Shown: in pieces, positions 1-8,920 of the stretch | Layout: each line of letters starts with the position of its first letter | How positions within the stretch are numbered: position 1 is the stretch's first letter | Assembly: GCA_943914555.1 (NCBI GenBank) | Contig: CALUCM010000002.1 | Span: 14,867-78,866, forward strand | DNA length: 64,000 bases | Direction of reading: 5' to 3' | Source: an uncultured Francisella sp. | GTDB taxonomy: Bacteria; Pseudomonadota; Gammaproteobacteria; Burkholderiales; Neisseriaceae | Notes under the pieces: generated by a model | What the model saw: the letters and a program-made list of their open reading frames with translations, nothing else | What the model was told of the DNA's origin: nothing | The model's database searches: none | Made by a program: the position numbers and the translations under genes

Positions 1-1
1 T

Positions 2-1696
2 GGTTTACAGCCATTACAAAAATATTTTTTGAAAATAGATAGAGCAGGCACCATTGAAGAATTTGAGAAGGTCATTATTGAGTTTGCTCAACGAGGTGTG
101 GATAATCCTTTTTATTTTTGGCAGATAGAGCCAGATTTGAAGGACTCGCAGCGATACGCTGTTTATTTTGGCGGGGGGTGGCTGGGTCTACCACGCGATT
201 ATTATCAGAAATCATCTGTTCGCAACGATGAAGTGATTGCACGCTATCAGCTGTTTTTATACCGTCTATTAAAGCAATTGGGCAATACTGATACCCAAGC
301 AAAGCAACAGGCGCAGGAAATTGTCAAATTAGAGCGTGAGCGCAGTCAATATCTTCTGACCAACGAAGAAATACGCGATATGAGGAAACAATACAATCTT
401 TATTCAGTGGCAGCGTTATCTCATCTTTCACATTCAGTGGATTTAGCAGGGTATTTAAAAGGGGTATTAGTACATACACCACAGGTGATTGTGCCAGAAA
501 TGGCTTACTTTAAGAGCTTAGACCAGTTATTTACTACAAACAACCTGCCGCTTTTAAAAATTTATTATAAGTATTACCTATTGCTTGAAAATCGCGATGT
601 GTTAAATCAGGCAGTTGATCAAGAAGCATTTAAATTCTTCCGTCAGCAGTTACAAGGGCAAAAACAACAGCGCAGTGATGAAAAGCGGGCCTTAGATTTT
701 ATTAACACTTATCTTGGTGAGGTTTTAGGAAAGGAATATGTGAAACACTATTTCCCTAAGCACGCAAAAGCACAGATGAAGGAGCTTATTGCTTATTTGG
801 TTAAAAGCTATCATCAGCATTTGCAGCATGTGAGCTGGATGAGTGAGCGTACAAAACAACAGGCTATTCATAAATTAGATAAACTATCTGTAAAGGTCGG
901 TTATCCTGATCATTGGAAGGATTTTTCAGCACTTCATATTCCTGTTGCTGAAACAAATATTTTTCACATTAAAGAGGCACTATTGACTTGGCAGCGCAAG
1001 CAAGATTTGCGAAAAGTGGGTAAGTCAGTGGATAAAACAGAATGGGACATGTCGCCACAGACAGTGAATGCTTATTACAATCCCTCACAACATGAGATTG
1101 TTTTCCCCGCAGCCATTTTACAGCCTCCATTTTTTGATAGCAAAGCGTTTGCCGCACAGAATTTTGGAGGGATTGGTGCTGTCATTGCCCATGAAATTAC
1201 CCATGGTTTTGATGATAGCGGTGCTATGTTTGATGCTAATGGCAATTTAAGTAACTGGTGGAGCAAAGCTGATAAAGAACGTTTTGATGCCAAAACTTCT
1301 CGTCTTGCAGAGCAATTTAGTCGCTATAAGGTCACCCCCCATCATTTTATTAATGGTGCTTTTACTTTAGGAGAGAATATTGCTGATTTAGGTGGCGTGA
1401 CTTTGGCCTATGATGCTTTACAAATCTACCGTCAGGACAAAGGTTTGAACCAAGATCAACATATCAAGAAAATGTTTACGCCTGATCAGCTGTTTTTCAT
1501 TGCCTGGGCGCGCATATGGCGAACCAAATCAACCCAAGCTTATTTAGAAAATCAAGTTAAGACTGATCCACATTCTCCAGGGCAAATTCGAGCCTTTGCT
1601 CCTCTTTTAAATGTAAATGCTTTTTATCGAGCTTTTGATGTGAAGCCAGGGGATAAACTTTATAAGCGCCCTGAAGAGAGGATTTTAATCTGGTAG
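2..1696 (+). CDS. M13 family zinc metallopeptidase (PepO/neprilysin-like), 5' end outside window
   Basis: The reading frame is open from the first bases of the window, so this is the C-terminal part of a longer gene; M13 enzymes are usually about 650-700 residues and begin with a signal peptide or anchor. From the TTG at 29 there are 555 residues. The zinc site is intact: HEITH (about residue 388 counted from base 29) followed by GFDD, and GENIAD about 60 residues later supplies the third ligand. The substrate-binding NAYYNP and the HSPGQIRAFAPL segment near the C-terminus are also present, and the protein ends in Trp as the family does. Expected to be an envelope oligopeptidase. A second M13 gene follows 19 bp after the stop. 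The family assignment is firm; the substrate is unknown. Confidence 0.93.
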   Translation, partial: GLQPLQKYFLKIDRAGTIEEFEKVIIEFAQRGVDNPFYFWQIEPDLKDSQRYAVYFGGGWLGLPRDYYQKSSVRNDEVIARYQLFLYRLLKQLGNTDTQAKQQAQEIVKLERERSQYLLTNEEIRDMRKQYNLYSVAALSHLSHSVDLAGYLKGVLVHTPQVIVPEMAYFKSLDQLFTTNNLPLLKIYYKYYLLLENRDVLNQAVDQEAFKFFRQQLQGQKQQRSDEKRALDFINTYLGEVLGKEYVKHYFPKHAKAQMKELIAYLVKSYHQHLQHVSWMSERTKQQAIHKLDKLSVKVGYPDHWKDFSALHIPVAETNIFHIKEALLTWQRKQDLRKVGKSVDKTEWDMSPQTVNAYYNPSQHEIVFPAAILQPPFFDSKAFAAQNFGGIGAVIAHEITHGFDDSGAMFDANGNLSNWWSKADKERFDAKTSRLAEQFSRYKVTPHHFINGAFTLGENIADLGGVTLAYDALQIYRQDKGLNQDQHIKKMFTPDQLFFIAWARIWRTKSTQAYLENQVKTDPHSPGQIRAFAPLLNVNAFYRAFDVKPGDKLYKRPEERILIW

Positions 1697-1715
1697 TAGT
1701 GGGTTTTTAAAGATA

Positions 1716-3569
1716 ATGTATAGAAAGTGGTTTACTCTCTTAGCTGGAGTTTTTTTCTTTGTTGTGCCAGTTTTAAATTTTACTCAGTTGTTTGAGTATG
1801 AATCTCTAAAATCAGCAATTCATAATAGTCAGAGTTCTATGTTAGATGTCTTGCAACATAGAACACAGCAGCAATTGATTAATAGTCTAAATGCATTGAC
1901 AAGGTATCCGCAGCAAGTTGGTAGTGAACAGTTTTATTTGCGAGCCCTTTATGAGCGATTGCTAGACCAAGATACTAGGAATAAAGAAAAATTAACTCCT
2001 ATTATTCGTTTATTCAAGAGAATTGATGCAATACAGGATCATAAAGATCTACAAATTTTTAATGTGCGGATGCTAAGAGAAGGACGAGAATCACCTTTTC
2101 TGTATTGGAGTGTAGCACCGGATTATCGTGACAGTAAACGTTATGCACTTTACTTATTGGGTCCAAATATCCATTTTATTTCTTTGTCTCAAATAAAACG
2201 TATTTTATGGTATGTAGCAAACGATGTTCATAATGCGTCTCAAGTTTTTGATCTACAAAAGGGATTATCTTTTTTAGCTAGGCAAAATAAAGCTGCTTTG
2301 GATTACCGTAGTTTATTTGTAACAAAACCAGTGAATCAACTTTCTCCTTTGTTACGAAGTCTAATACAAGAAGTGAGTGGTATTCATCAACAGCAAGTGT
2401 TGGTGAAAAAAGTATTTTATTTTGAACGAATAGAAACATGGCTAGAACATCAACCACTTGATGTGTTAAAAAGTTATTTGAAGTGTTTTTATTTTATGAA
2501 ATATGCTTCTTATTTAGATGAACAAGCGCAAATGATTGCCACTGGAAAAAAACTTACTTCTTCTGAAGATAGAGCGCTTGAAGTGATGAAAAAGCTGTTA
2601 CCTAATATGTTAGCGCATCTTTATATTGTAGACCATGCGCAGGAACAAAGAAAAGAAGTAGTGCAGGCAATTGTAAAAAATCTTAAGGAGAGCTATATCG
2701 ACCATTTGAGACACAACCCATGGTTATCGCTTAATGGCAAAAAATGTTTGCTTAAAAAAATATCTGGTTTAAAAGTTAAAATTGCTTATCCAGATACATG
2801 GACGCTAGAAAAAAATTTACCTAAAATTGATGTACATAGCTCTTTAATAACTCTGGTTGAAAAAATAGAGAAATGGCGAAAACAGCAACGACAGCAAAAG
2901 ATAGGTAAGTTGATTTTAGATAATGATTGGATGATTCAACCATATGAAATTAACGCACATTATGATATTTTGCGCAATGAAATTGTGATTCCTGATGCAA
3001 TTTTACAAACTCCTTTTTACGAAGGAGATAAACAAAGTATAGGGACTCTTTATGGGACTTTGGGTGTATTAATTGGGCATGAGATGACACATGCTATTGA
3101 TTTGATAGGAATCTTCTATAATCAGTTTGGTAGTTATAGTGAATGTTTTCCTTCAGTAGATAGAGAGCGTTATCGAAGTAAGGTAGAAAAGATGAGCACG
3201 CAGTATCAGAGATATGCAAAGCAATTAGGTATTTCTCTTAGAGCTCCTTATGTACAAGCAAATGAAAATATTGCTGATTTTGGTGGTTTATCTATTGCTT
3301 ACGACACTTTATTGAAGCAGTTAGAGAGTAAAGGGATAGATGTTTTACGCAGTAAGCAAGAAAAGAAAAAATTTTTTAGAGCTTGGCAGAGTTTATTTGT
3401 CGACGAAAATTGTCTAGAAAAGCGTGAAGATACCGCTAATTTGCACAGTCCAGGACAGATACGTGCTATAGCGCCTTTACGTAATATGCAAGGTTTTTAC
3501 GAAGCTTTTACTGTGAAAAAAAATGATCCTCTTTATTTGTCAGTGAATAGGCGTTTGCGTTTATGGTGA
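1716..3569 (+). CDS. Second, diverged M13 family metallopeptidase
   Basis: A 617-residue protein with a hydrophobic N-terminal segment (about residues 6-24) that fits a signal peptide or membrane anchor, so it should act in the envelope. It aligns over its length with the M13 peptidase just upstream. The zinc ligands are kept (HEMTH and ENIAD), as is the HSPGQIRA segment, so catalysis is possible. It departs from the family elsewhere: HGFDD is replaced by HAIDL, NAYYNP by NAHYDI, and the GLPRDYY-type segment of its neighbour is not recognisable. It is also shorter than typical members. It looks like a tandem duplicate that has changed substrate or is under relaxed constraint. It is probably co-transcribed with the upstream gene. 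Confidence 0.88.
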   Translation: MYRKWFTLLAGVFFFVVPVLNFTQLFEYESLKSAIHNSQSSMLDVLQHRTQQQLINSLNALTRYPQQVGSEQFYLRALYERLLDQDTRNKEKLTPIIRLFKRIDAIQDHKDLQIFNVRMLREGRESPFLYWSVAPDYRDSKRYALYLLGPNIHFISLSQIKRILWYVANDVHNASQVFDLQKGLSFLARQNKAALDYRSLFVTKPVNQLSPLLRSLIQEVSGIHQQQVLVKKVFYFERIETWLEHQPLDVLKSYLKCFYFMKYASYLDEQAQMIATGKKLTSSEDRALEVMKKLLPNMLAHLYIVDHAQEQRKEVVQAIVKNLKESYIDHLRHNPWLSLNGKKCLLKKISGLKVKIAYPDTWTLEKNLPKIDVHSSLITLVEKIEKWRKQQRQQKIGKLILDNDWMIQPYEINAHYDILRNEIVIPDAILQTPFYEGDKQSIGTLYGTLGVLIGHEMTHAIDLIGIFYNQFGSYSECFPSVDRERYRSKVEKMSTQYQRYAKQLGISLRAPYVQANENIADFGGLSIAYDTLLKQLESKGIDVLRSKQEKKKFFRAWQSLFVDENCLEKREDTANLHSPGQIRAIAPLRNMQGFYEAFTVKKNDPLYLSVNRRLRLW

Positions 3570-3659
3570 GCATAGTGAGAATGAACTGAGCAAGGGGCTA
3601 TTTATGGTCGCTTTTGATAATATAAATCTATATTGGTTTGTCGTTTAGGTAATCGAAAT

Positions 3660-4541
3660 ATGTATATATTTTTTAAAAAAAGTATGATTGCTATTTTCTT
3701 AATGATGACATTCTCTTTTTTCATTGGCTTTTTTATATTGGGAGCGCTGGGTTTAAGCAATATTGGCTATAATTCTAATTACCGTATATTTTTTTTGAAT
3801 CTTTTATATTTTGCAGGAGTATTACCTTTCTTTTTTTCCTTATGGTTGGTTTTTTCAGAAAAGACAAGGGGAGATTGGAAATTTGGATTAATCAGTTTAG
3901 TGATTTTTTTTATTTTTCTTTATTATCACTATTTATCTCTTTATACGCTCAGTATTGTGCCAGGTTTAAAATACTTAGTATTATTAAATGAGGTAATTTT
4001 ATTTTATGTGTTGCGTGGCATTGTTGTGGCTTTATCTGTTGGACTAAACAATGATGGGGTCATTACTTATGAGCAAAAATTAGAAGCACAGAAAAAAAGA
4101 TTTCGTTTACTATTTACTTTTTTTCTTTTAAGCTTATTTGCACTTCATTTTTATAGTGGTTTAAATAATGATTTACAAAATTGGCAAAAAGGTCATTATT
4201 TGTTTTTGACGCAGTATTTTCGTATGCTTTTTAACTCAGGTCTATTGCCTTTAATTTTTATTTTGTGGTTACTTTACTCTCCGTTGGTTAGAGGCAATAT
4301 TTACTACTATATTATGCTAGCAAGTTTATTGATATTACTTTATTGCTTTCAACAGTTTTATATAGTCTATTATAACTATCATTATCCTAATCAGCAAAAT
4401 GGCTATTGGATTCTAGAAGCAATGGCAGTGGTGTTTACTTATTTTAGTATCAATGTCTCCATTGTTTTCGCTGATCATAAAAAGCGATCTGACAAGACAC
4501 AGGTGAACAAGAAACTAGAAGAAAATTGTAAGAGTGATTAA
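3660..4541 (+). CDS. Polytopic membrane protein of unknown function with internal duplication
   Basis: About 293 residues from the ATG at 3660; a TTG at 3633 in the same frame is less likely. I count eight hydrophobic segments, four in each half, separated by a basic loop (around EQKLEAQKKRFR). The halves look like repeats: segment 2 carries AGVLPFFFSLWLVFS followed by RG, and segment 6 carries SGLLPLIFILWLLYS followed by RG. The C-terminus is charged (DHKKRSDKTQ) and presumably cytoplasmic. I do not recognise the family. It sits 20 bp before another unknown gene and probably forms an operon with it and the hydrolase beyond. Transport or sensing is possible, but nothing in the sequence decides it. 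Confidence 0.7.
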   Translation: MYIFFKKSMIAIFLMMTFSFFIGFFILGALGLSNIGYNSNYRIFFLNLLYFAGVLPFFFSLWLVFSEKTRGDWKFGLISLVIFFIFLYYHYLSLYTLSIVPGLKYLVLLNEVILFYVLRGIVVALSVGLNNDGVITYEQKLEAQKKRFRLLFTFFLLSLFALHFYSGLNNDLQNWQKGHYLFLTQYFRMLFNSGLLPLIFILWLLYSPLVRGNIYYYIMLASLLILLYCFQQFYIVYYNYHYPNQQNGYWILEAMAVVFTYFSINVSIVFADHKKRSDKTQVNKKLEENCKSD

Positions 4542-4561
4542 AGATCATAAGGATATAAAAG

Positions 4562-5443
4562 ATGGTAGAAGCAATTGCTTATAAGATATATCATTGTAGT
4601 ACAAACTTAAAGCTAATGAGTCCCGCACCTTTAAAGGCAAGCTCTCTTTCTTCTTTTTTAAAGAAATCGCTTCATGACAGCTTCCGTAGTGTGATTTTAC
4701 CGATTTCTTTTTCTTCTATAGAAGAGCCTACTTTGGAAGATTTACAACAGCAAGCAATTATTTGGCGATTTTTCTCTGGCTCTTGTCTTGAACAAAATTA
4801 TGTACTTGTGCCCATTGAAGATCCTTTTTTTAAGAAGGATGAAGCTTCTCAATTGTTTCAAGAGCGAATTGAAGAAGAGTCTATATTTAGACTTCGCGAT
4901 ATTTTCGGTCAGTCCATTGATCCATCTTCTTTTCATATGATTGGTTCTAGTCTTTTGGTATTAAAAGATGACACCACATTTGTGGATAATAAGTTCTATT
5001 ATGAATCGATTTCGCAATTCATTACTCAATCTTTTAATTTGCGAGAAGATGCGTATCGTAGCATTGACCGTTATCAGGTAGTTTTTGATTATGAAGGGAT
5101 AGGGGCGATTGCCTTTGGACGTGATGATGTGCAAAAAGTTGATCGTGCTATTTTCTTGTGGACTTTGGCTCGAGCTTATTTAACTGCTTTAGAAGCAATG
5201 ACGGTGGGATTGGCTGATATTATGCCAGAGGAGCAAACTTCTAAGATTAATCAATTAATTAAACGTTATTATCACTTTTTAATTCGCTATTACTATTCTA
5301 GCCCTATGCATGTCAATGAAAATAAAGCGTATTATATTTATAGCTTGATCAAGGAAACGTTTAAATTAAAACAACAGTACGAGGAAAGTAAAGAAAAACT
5401 TCGTTTATTAGCGCTTTTGATTTCTAATATCCATGAGAATTAA
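4562..5443 (+). CDS. Conserved-looking hypothetical protein, 293 residues
   Basis: I do not recognise this protein. It has no signal peptide and no membrane segment, so it is probably cytoplasmic. The first 30 residues are rich in Ser and Lys. The centre is acidic and mixed alpha/beta in character, and the C-terminal 80 residues are strongly helical (YYHFLIRYYYSS, then a charged KLKQQYEESKEKLRLL stretch that could be a coiled coil). AAGGAT lies just before the ATG. The stop codon overlaps the first codons of the downstream alpha/beta hydrolase by 11 bp, which argues for translational coupling. Confidence 0.65.
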   Translation: MVEAIAYKIYHCSTNLKLMSPAPLKASSLSSFLKKSLHDSFRSVILPISFSSIEEPTLEDLQQQAIIWRFFSGSCLEQNYVLVPIEDPFFKKDEASQLFQERIEEESIFRLRDIFGQSIDPSSFHMIGSSLLVLKDDTTFVDNKFYYESISQFITQSFNLREDAYRSIDRYQVVFDYEGIGAIAFGRDDVQKVDRAIFLWTLARAYLTALEAMTVGLADIMPEEQTSKINQLIKRYYHFLIRYYYSSPMHVNENKAYYIYSLIKETFKLKQQYEESKEKLRLLALLISNIHEN

Positions 5444-6056
5444 GATGGAGACTTTTTTTCTTGAAGGTCCAGTTGGTCAGCTAGAATACTTATATTGTGG
5501 GCCTAAAGCAGAGTTGACAGCAAAGGGGGTGTTGATTATGTTACCTCCTCACCCGCAAAAAGGGGGAACCAATCAAAATAAGGTAGTACAAACGGTATTA
5601 AAAGCAGCATCTAGTAAAAATTATTTTGCTTACGCTCCTAATTTCCGTGGAGTGGGTCGCAGCGAAGGGCAGTATGATTATGGTCAAGGAGAGAGGGCTG
5701 ATGTATTGGCTTTAATTGCGGTAGTTAAAAATCAGCACAGAGATTTACCACTTACCTTGGCTGGTTTTTCTTTTGGGGCCTATATTGCCTTACATGTGGC
5801 GCAATCACAGCTCTGCTCACGTTTAATATTGCTGGGTTTGGCTGTTGGAGTTTATAAAATTCCTGTGCCTTTAGTACCAGCTGGTATTGAAACACTTTTG
5901 ATCCATGGAGCAGAAGATAAAGTGATCCCTTTAGGTAGAGTGCTGTCTTGGGCAAAAGAGCAGAACACCCCTCTGATTGTGCTACCAACAGCCACACATT
6001 TTTTTCATCGTCAATTGATAATATTGCAAAAATTAATAGAGCAGTTTCTATCGTAA
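5433..6056 (+). CDS. Alpha/beta hydrolase, COG2945-like
   Basis: A 207-residue single-domain serine hydrolase without a signal peptide. The N-terminal PPHPQKGGTNQNKVV matches the HPHPxxGGTxxNKVV signature of the COG2945 hydrolases. The nucleophile elbow is GFSFG (about residues 110-114), and ATHFFHRQL near the C-terminus supplies the catalytic histidine; an Asp in HGAEDKVIP is the likely third member of the triad. The ATG at 5433 overlaps the upstream stop; an in-frame ATG at 5445 is an alternative. The substrate is unknown. Confidence 0.82.
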   Translation: MRIKMETFFLEGPVGQLEYLYCGPKAELTAKGVLIMLPPHPQKGGTNQNKVVQTVLKAASSKNYFAYAPNFRGVGRSEGQYDYGQGERADVLALIAVVKNQHRDLPLTLAGFSFGAYIALHVAQSQLCSRLILLGLAVGVYKIPVPLVPAGIETLLIHGAEDKVIPLGRVLSWAKEQNTPLIVLPTATHFFHRQLIILQKLIEQFLS

Positions 6057-6085
6057 AATATATCCATAGTAATAGATTGTAATTA

Positions 6086-6841
6086 ATGAAGATTTTGATT
6101 TGTAATGATGATGGTTATCAAGCCAAGGGTTTAAGTGTACTGGCCAAAGTGGCCTCACAGTACGGTCAAGTGCGTGTCATTGCACCAGATTGTGATAAAA
6201 CAGCTGCCAGTCATTCGCTTACTTTACATCGACCTTTGAAAATCAAACAAGGTGAAAACGGGTTTTATTATGTTAATGGAACACCAAGTGATTCTTTGCA
6301 TCTGGCCTTATCGCTTTTTGAGGATTTCCAGCCTGATTGGATATTTTCCGGGATTAATCATGGCGTGAATATGGGAGATGATATTCTTTTTTCTGGCACA
6401 GTTGCTTGCGCTACACAAGGTTATTTATGGGGCATCTCATCTGTTGCTTTTTCTTTGAACGATAAAAAAAATCAGTATTGGGATACTGCAGAGTGGGTGG
6501 CACATCATATTATTGAAACCTTGATGAAAAAACCAGCACATGAGAAATGGTTGTTAAGTATTAATATTCCACGTGTATTACCTCATCAATTGCAGGGTGT
6601 GGCGTGTGTGCCTCTAGGCAAGCGCCATTACGATAAAAATAATGTGATTGCTACTCAAGATCCTTATGGTGAAACAATTTATTGGATTGGCCCTGCTGGT
6701 CCTCCTCAGTTATCAGAACAGAAAACTGATTTCACTATGGAACAAGCCGGTTATGTCACAGTGACCCCTTTGCTGACCGATCGCACAGATAAAGTGGCAT
6801 TACCCACTTTTTATAAATTATTTGATCAAATCTCTTTATGA
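6086..6841 (+). CDS. surE: 5'/3'-nucleotidase SurE
   Basis: A 251-residue cytoplasmic nucleoside monophosphate phosphatase that uses a divalent metal. The N-terminal ILICNDDGYQAKGL carries the metal-binding Asp pair of the family (residues 8 and 9), and SGINHGVNMGDDILFSGTV is the second conserved block. The length is normal. The stop codon overlaps the start of pcm (ATGA), the usual gammaproteobacterial arrangement surE-pcm-nlpD. Confidence 0.96.
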   Translation: MKILICNDDGYQAKGLSVLAKVASQYGQVRVIAPDCDKTAASHSLTLHRPLKIKQGENGFYYVNGTPSDSLHLALSLFEDFQPDWIFSGINHGVNMGDDILFSGTVACATQGYLWGISSVAFSLNDKKNQYWDTAEWVAHHIIETLMKKPAHEKWLLSINIPRVLPHQLQGVACVPLGKRHYDKNNVIATQDPYGETIYWIGPAGPPQLSEQKTDFTMEQAGYVTVTPLLTDRTDKVALPTFYKLFDQISL

Positions 6842-7500
6842 TCGATACCTTGTATTTTGATCGTTTTGAGCTGCGTCGGCAAAGGATGGTAGAAAAACTG
6901 GGTCAAATGGGCATTTATAGCCAACAAGTTTTAGCGGCAATGGCGGCTGTACCTCGTCATTTGTTTGTGGAAGATGCTTTAAGAAGTCGTGCCTACGAGA
7001 ATGTGGCGCTGCCAATTGGTGCAGGGCAAACAATTTCTCAACCCTATATGGTGGCAAAGATGAGTCAATTATTGTTGGCTGGAAATAGATCTGTGCAGAA
7101 AATATTGGAAATTGGCACAGGCTGTGGTTATCAGACTGCTATTTTAGAGACTTTGGGAATCTCAGAAATCTATTCCTTAGAGCGAATATCCAAGTTACGT
7201 ACTTTAGCGGTATCCAATCTACGCCAAGCACATTTTTTTCGTTCTCACCTTATTTGCGAAGATGGTTATTTTGGTTTACCAAGTAAAGCACCTTTTGATG
7301 CCATTTTATTGACGGCTGCTCCGTCCAGTATTCCTATTGCGTTATTAGAACAACTTGAAAATGATGGGGGTCGCATGGTCATACCGTTAGGAGAAAAAGA
7401 CCGTCAGTATCTTTGGGTGATAGACAAATACCCGCGCGGATATCAAGAAACTTGCATTGAAGCAGTTAATTTTGTTTTATTAAAAGAAGGGCGTCAGTAA
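6838..7500 (+). CDS. pcm: Protein-L-isoaspartate O-methyltransferase
   Basis: 220 residues. It uses S-adenosylmethionine to methylate L-isoaspartyl residues in damaged proteins, so that they can return to aspartate. The AdoMet-binding motif EIGTGCGYQTAIL is at about residues 91-103. The upstream IGAGQTISQPYMVA is the family substrate-binding signature. It overlaps surE by 4 bp, so translation is probably coupled. Confidence 0.96.
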   Translation: MIDTLYFDRFELRRQRMVEKLGQMGIYSQQVLAAMAAVPRHLFVEDALRSRAYENVALPIGAGQTISQPYMVAKMSQLLLAGNRSVQKILEIGTGCGYQTAILETLGISEIYSLERISKLRTLAVSNLRQAHFFRSHLICEDGYFGLPSKAPFDAILLTAAPSSIPIALLEQLENDGGRMVIPLGEKDRQYLWVIDKYPRGYQETCIEAVNFVLLKEGRQ

Positions 7501-7513
7501 GGACTGTATTTTT

Positions 7514-7521
7514 GCTATAAT
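7514..7521 (+). promoter_or_regulatory. Extended -10 promoter candidate for nlpD
   Basis: TGCTATAAT just after pcm is a perfect -10 hexamer with the TGn extension. No good -35 is visible. It lies about 47 bp before the nlpD start, so nlpD may have its own transcript besides read-through from surE-pcm. Confidence 0.45.
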
Positions 7522-7567
7522 TTAGGCTAGCCCTTATTGTTTAGCATATCAAGAGGAAATAGTTAAC

Positions 7568-8581
7568 ATGAAGAATTGCAATTATAAGCGATTGGTCATA
7601 TTGCTTACCACTAGTGTATTGAGTACTGCTTGTGTTTTTAGACAGACTGCAGCGCCTGTATTAAATGGTGAAGATGAAATATCAACAACGGATGCACCTT
7701 ATCAGCCAAGTGATAGTACTGTTAAAACAGCTACTTTTGCGGCAGGAACAACGGTAGCTGGCAACAGTGCTCCTGCTAATATTTCAGCACCTAAAGCTTA
7801 TTCTAATAGACTGTCTGACAGTAATGTGGCATCTTCTTCTGTTGTTGCCAATGGGCATTTCCCCGCTCATCAGAGCGAAAATGGTACAAACTATTTACCT
7901 TCTAATGCGCCTGTGGATTTAAATGCAAGAACACATACAGTGGTACGTGGAGATACCGTGTATAATTTGGCCAAGCGTTATCATATTTTGCAAAATGATT
8001 TACGTACTTGGAATTCTCTACCAGACGATACTATTTCAGTTGGGCAAGTATTAAAAGTAAAACCATCTGAAAGTAGCACTGGAAATGCTTCTGCTACTTT
8101 GCAACCACCGCATCCTGTTTCCCAAACATCGCGATCGGCAACTTTAACAACACCGACTGGTTCAACTCAAGCTCAGGCACCTTCTACCTATACTGTTTCT
8201 TCTAAGCCACATACCGTTGAAGGTATTACTTGGATAAGGCCAGTAGCAGGTGTACTAACTAGCCGGTTTAATACACGCGATAGAGGAGTAACTATTGCAG
8301 GGAACCTTGGAGCACCGATTGTGGCAGTTGCTGATGGTAAAGTAATTTATAGCAGCCAATTAAGCAGTTATGGTAATTTAGTGATTATTCAGCATAATGA
8401 TCAATATTTAACTGCTTATGCCCATAATCAGGTAAATTTGGTAAAGGAAGGTGTGCAAGTGAAGCGTGGACAACGGATCGCTTTAATGGGTAATACAGGT
8501 GATGCATCTAAGGTAGCATTACATTTTGAATTACGTAGAAATGGCCAGGCAATAGACCCTGCACCTTATATTCCTTTATAA
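7568..8581 (+). CDS. nlpD: NlpD-like lipoprotein with LysM and LytM domains
   Basis: 337 residues. The N-terminus is a lipoprotein signal with lipobox LSTAC, so it should be anchored in the outer membrane. A Ser/Ala/Pro-rich linker leads to a LysM domain (HTVVRGDTVYNLAKRYHI, about residues 121-165), a second low-complexity linker, then a C-terminal LytM/M23 domain (about 225-335). The LytM domain lacks the usual zinc ligands: RGVTIAG replaces the HxxxD region, YAHN the HxH, and LHFELR is retained. This matches NlpD as an amidase activator rather than an enzyme. By position it would activate AmiC-type amidases in cell division. rpoS, the usual downstream gene, is absent here. Confidence 0.92.
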   Translation: MKNCNYKRLVILLTTSVLSTACVFRQTAAPVLNGEDEISTTDAPYQPSDSTVKTATFAAGTTVAGNSAPANISAPKAYSNRLSDSNVASSSVVANGHFPAHQSENGTNYLPSNAPVDLNARTHTVVRGDTVYNLAKRYHILQNDLRTWNSLPDDTISVGQVLKVKPSESSTGNASATLQPPHPVSQTSRSATLTTPTGSTQAQAPSTYTVSSKPHTVEGITWIRPVAGVLTSRFNTRDRGVTIAGNLGAPIVAVADGKVIYSSQLSSYGNLVIIQHNDQYLTAYAHNQVNLVKEGVQVKRGQRIALMGNTGDASKVALHFELRRNGQAIDPAPYIPL

Positions 8582-8668
8582 CAATTTGATTTTAAATCTC
8601 TTTTGTAAATGATGCATTGAGTTTTTATTATGTATGGTGTTTGAAGATTAATGATCTTTTTGTATTAG

Positions 8669-8696
8669 TTATGACTTGAGTAAAAGAAAGTCATAA
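8669..8696. repeat. 9-bp perfect inverted repeat downstream of nlpD
   Basis: TTATGACTT and AAGTCATAA are separated by a 10-base loop, about 90 bp after the nlpD stop. There is no T-run on either side, so it is not a classic terminator; it could be an operator or an RNA stem. Confidence 0.5.
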
Positions 8697-8757
8697 GTAG
8701 TGTTGTTGTTAGCAAACATGGTTAATTGCCTTTTTCAGTTTACTAAGCCTTGGTTAG

Positions 8758-8787
8758 TTGACACCTGTCAAGAAGTTTAGATATATT
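8758..8787 (+). promoter_or_regulatory. Sigma-70 promoter candidate for ubiA
   Basis: TTGACA, 18-base spacer, TATATT. The -35 box is also the left arm of a small palindrome (TTGACACCTGTCAA), which could be a repressor site. The likely transcript would have a leader of about 125 bases before ubiA. Confidence 0.5.
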
Positions 8788-8920
8788 CCAATGCATAATA
8801 TTTGTTAAAAGTAGCTAAAATACGCAAAGAGTAAGTGCTTTGGATTTGAGTTAATATGCAGTTTTTCACAGGTCTATAGTGTAGTTTAGACGAATTTTAT
8901 TGCAGTTAGTAAGACAAATA

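Larger units (their letters stand above)
8582..8920. other. Intergenic region between nlpD and ubiA
   Basis: No coding potential recognised. It holds a 9-bp inverted repeat and a good sigma-70 promoter, listed separately. In many gammaproteobacteria rpoS would start here; no trace of it is seen. Confidence 0.6.
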
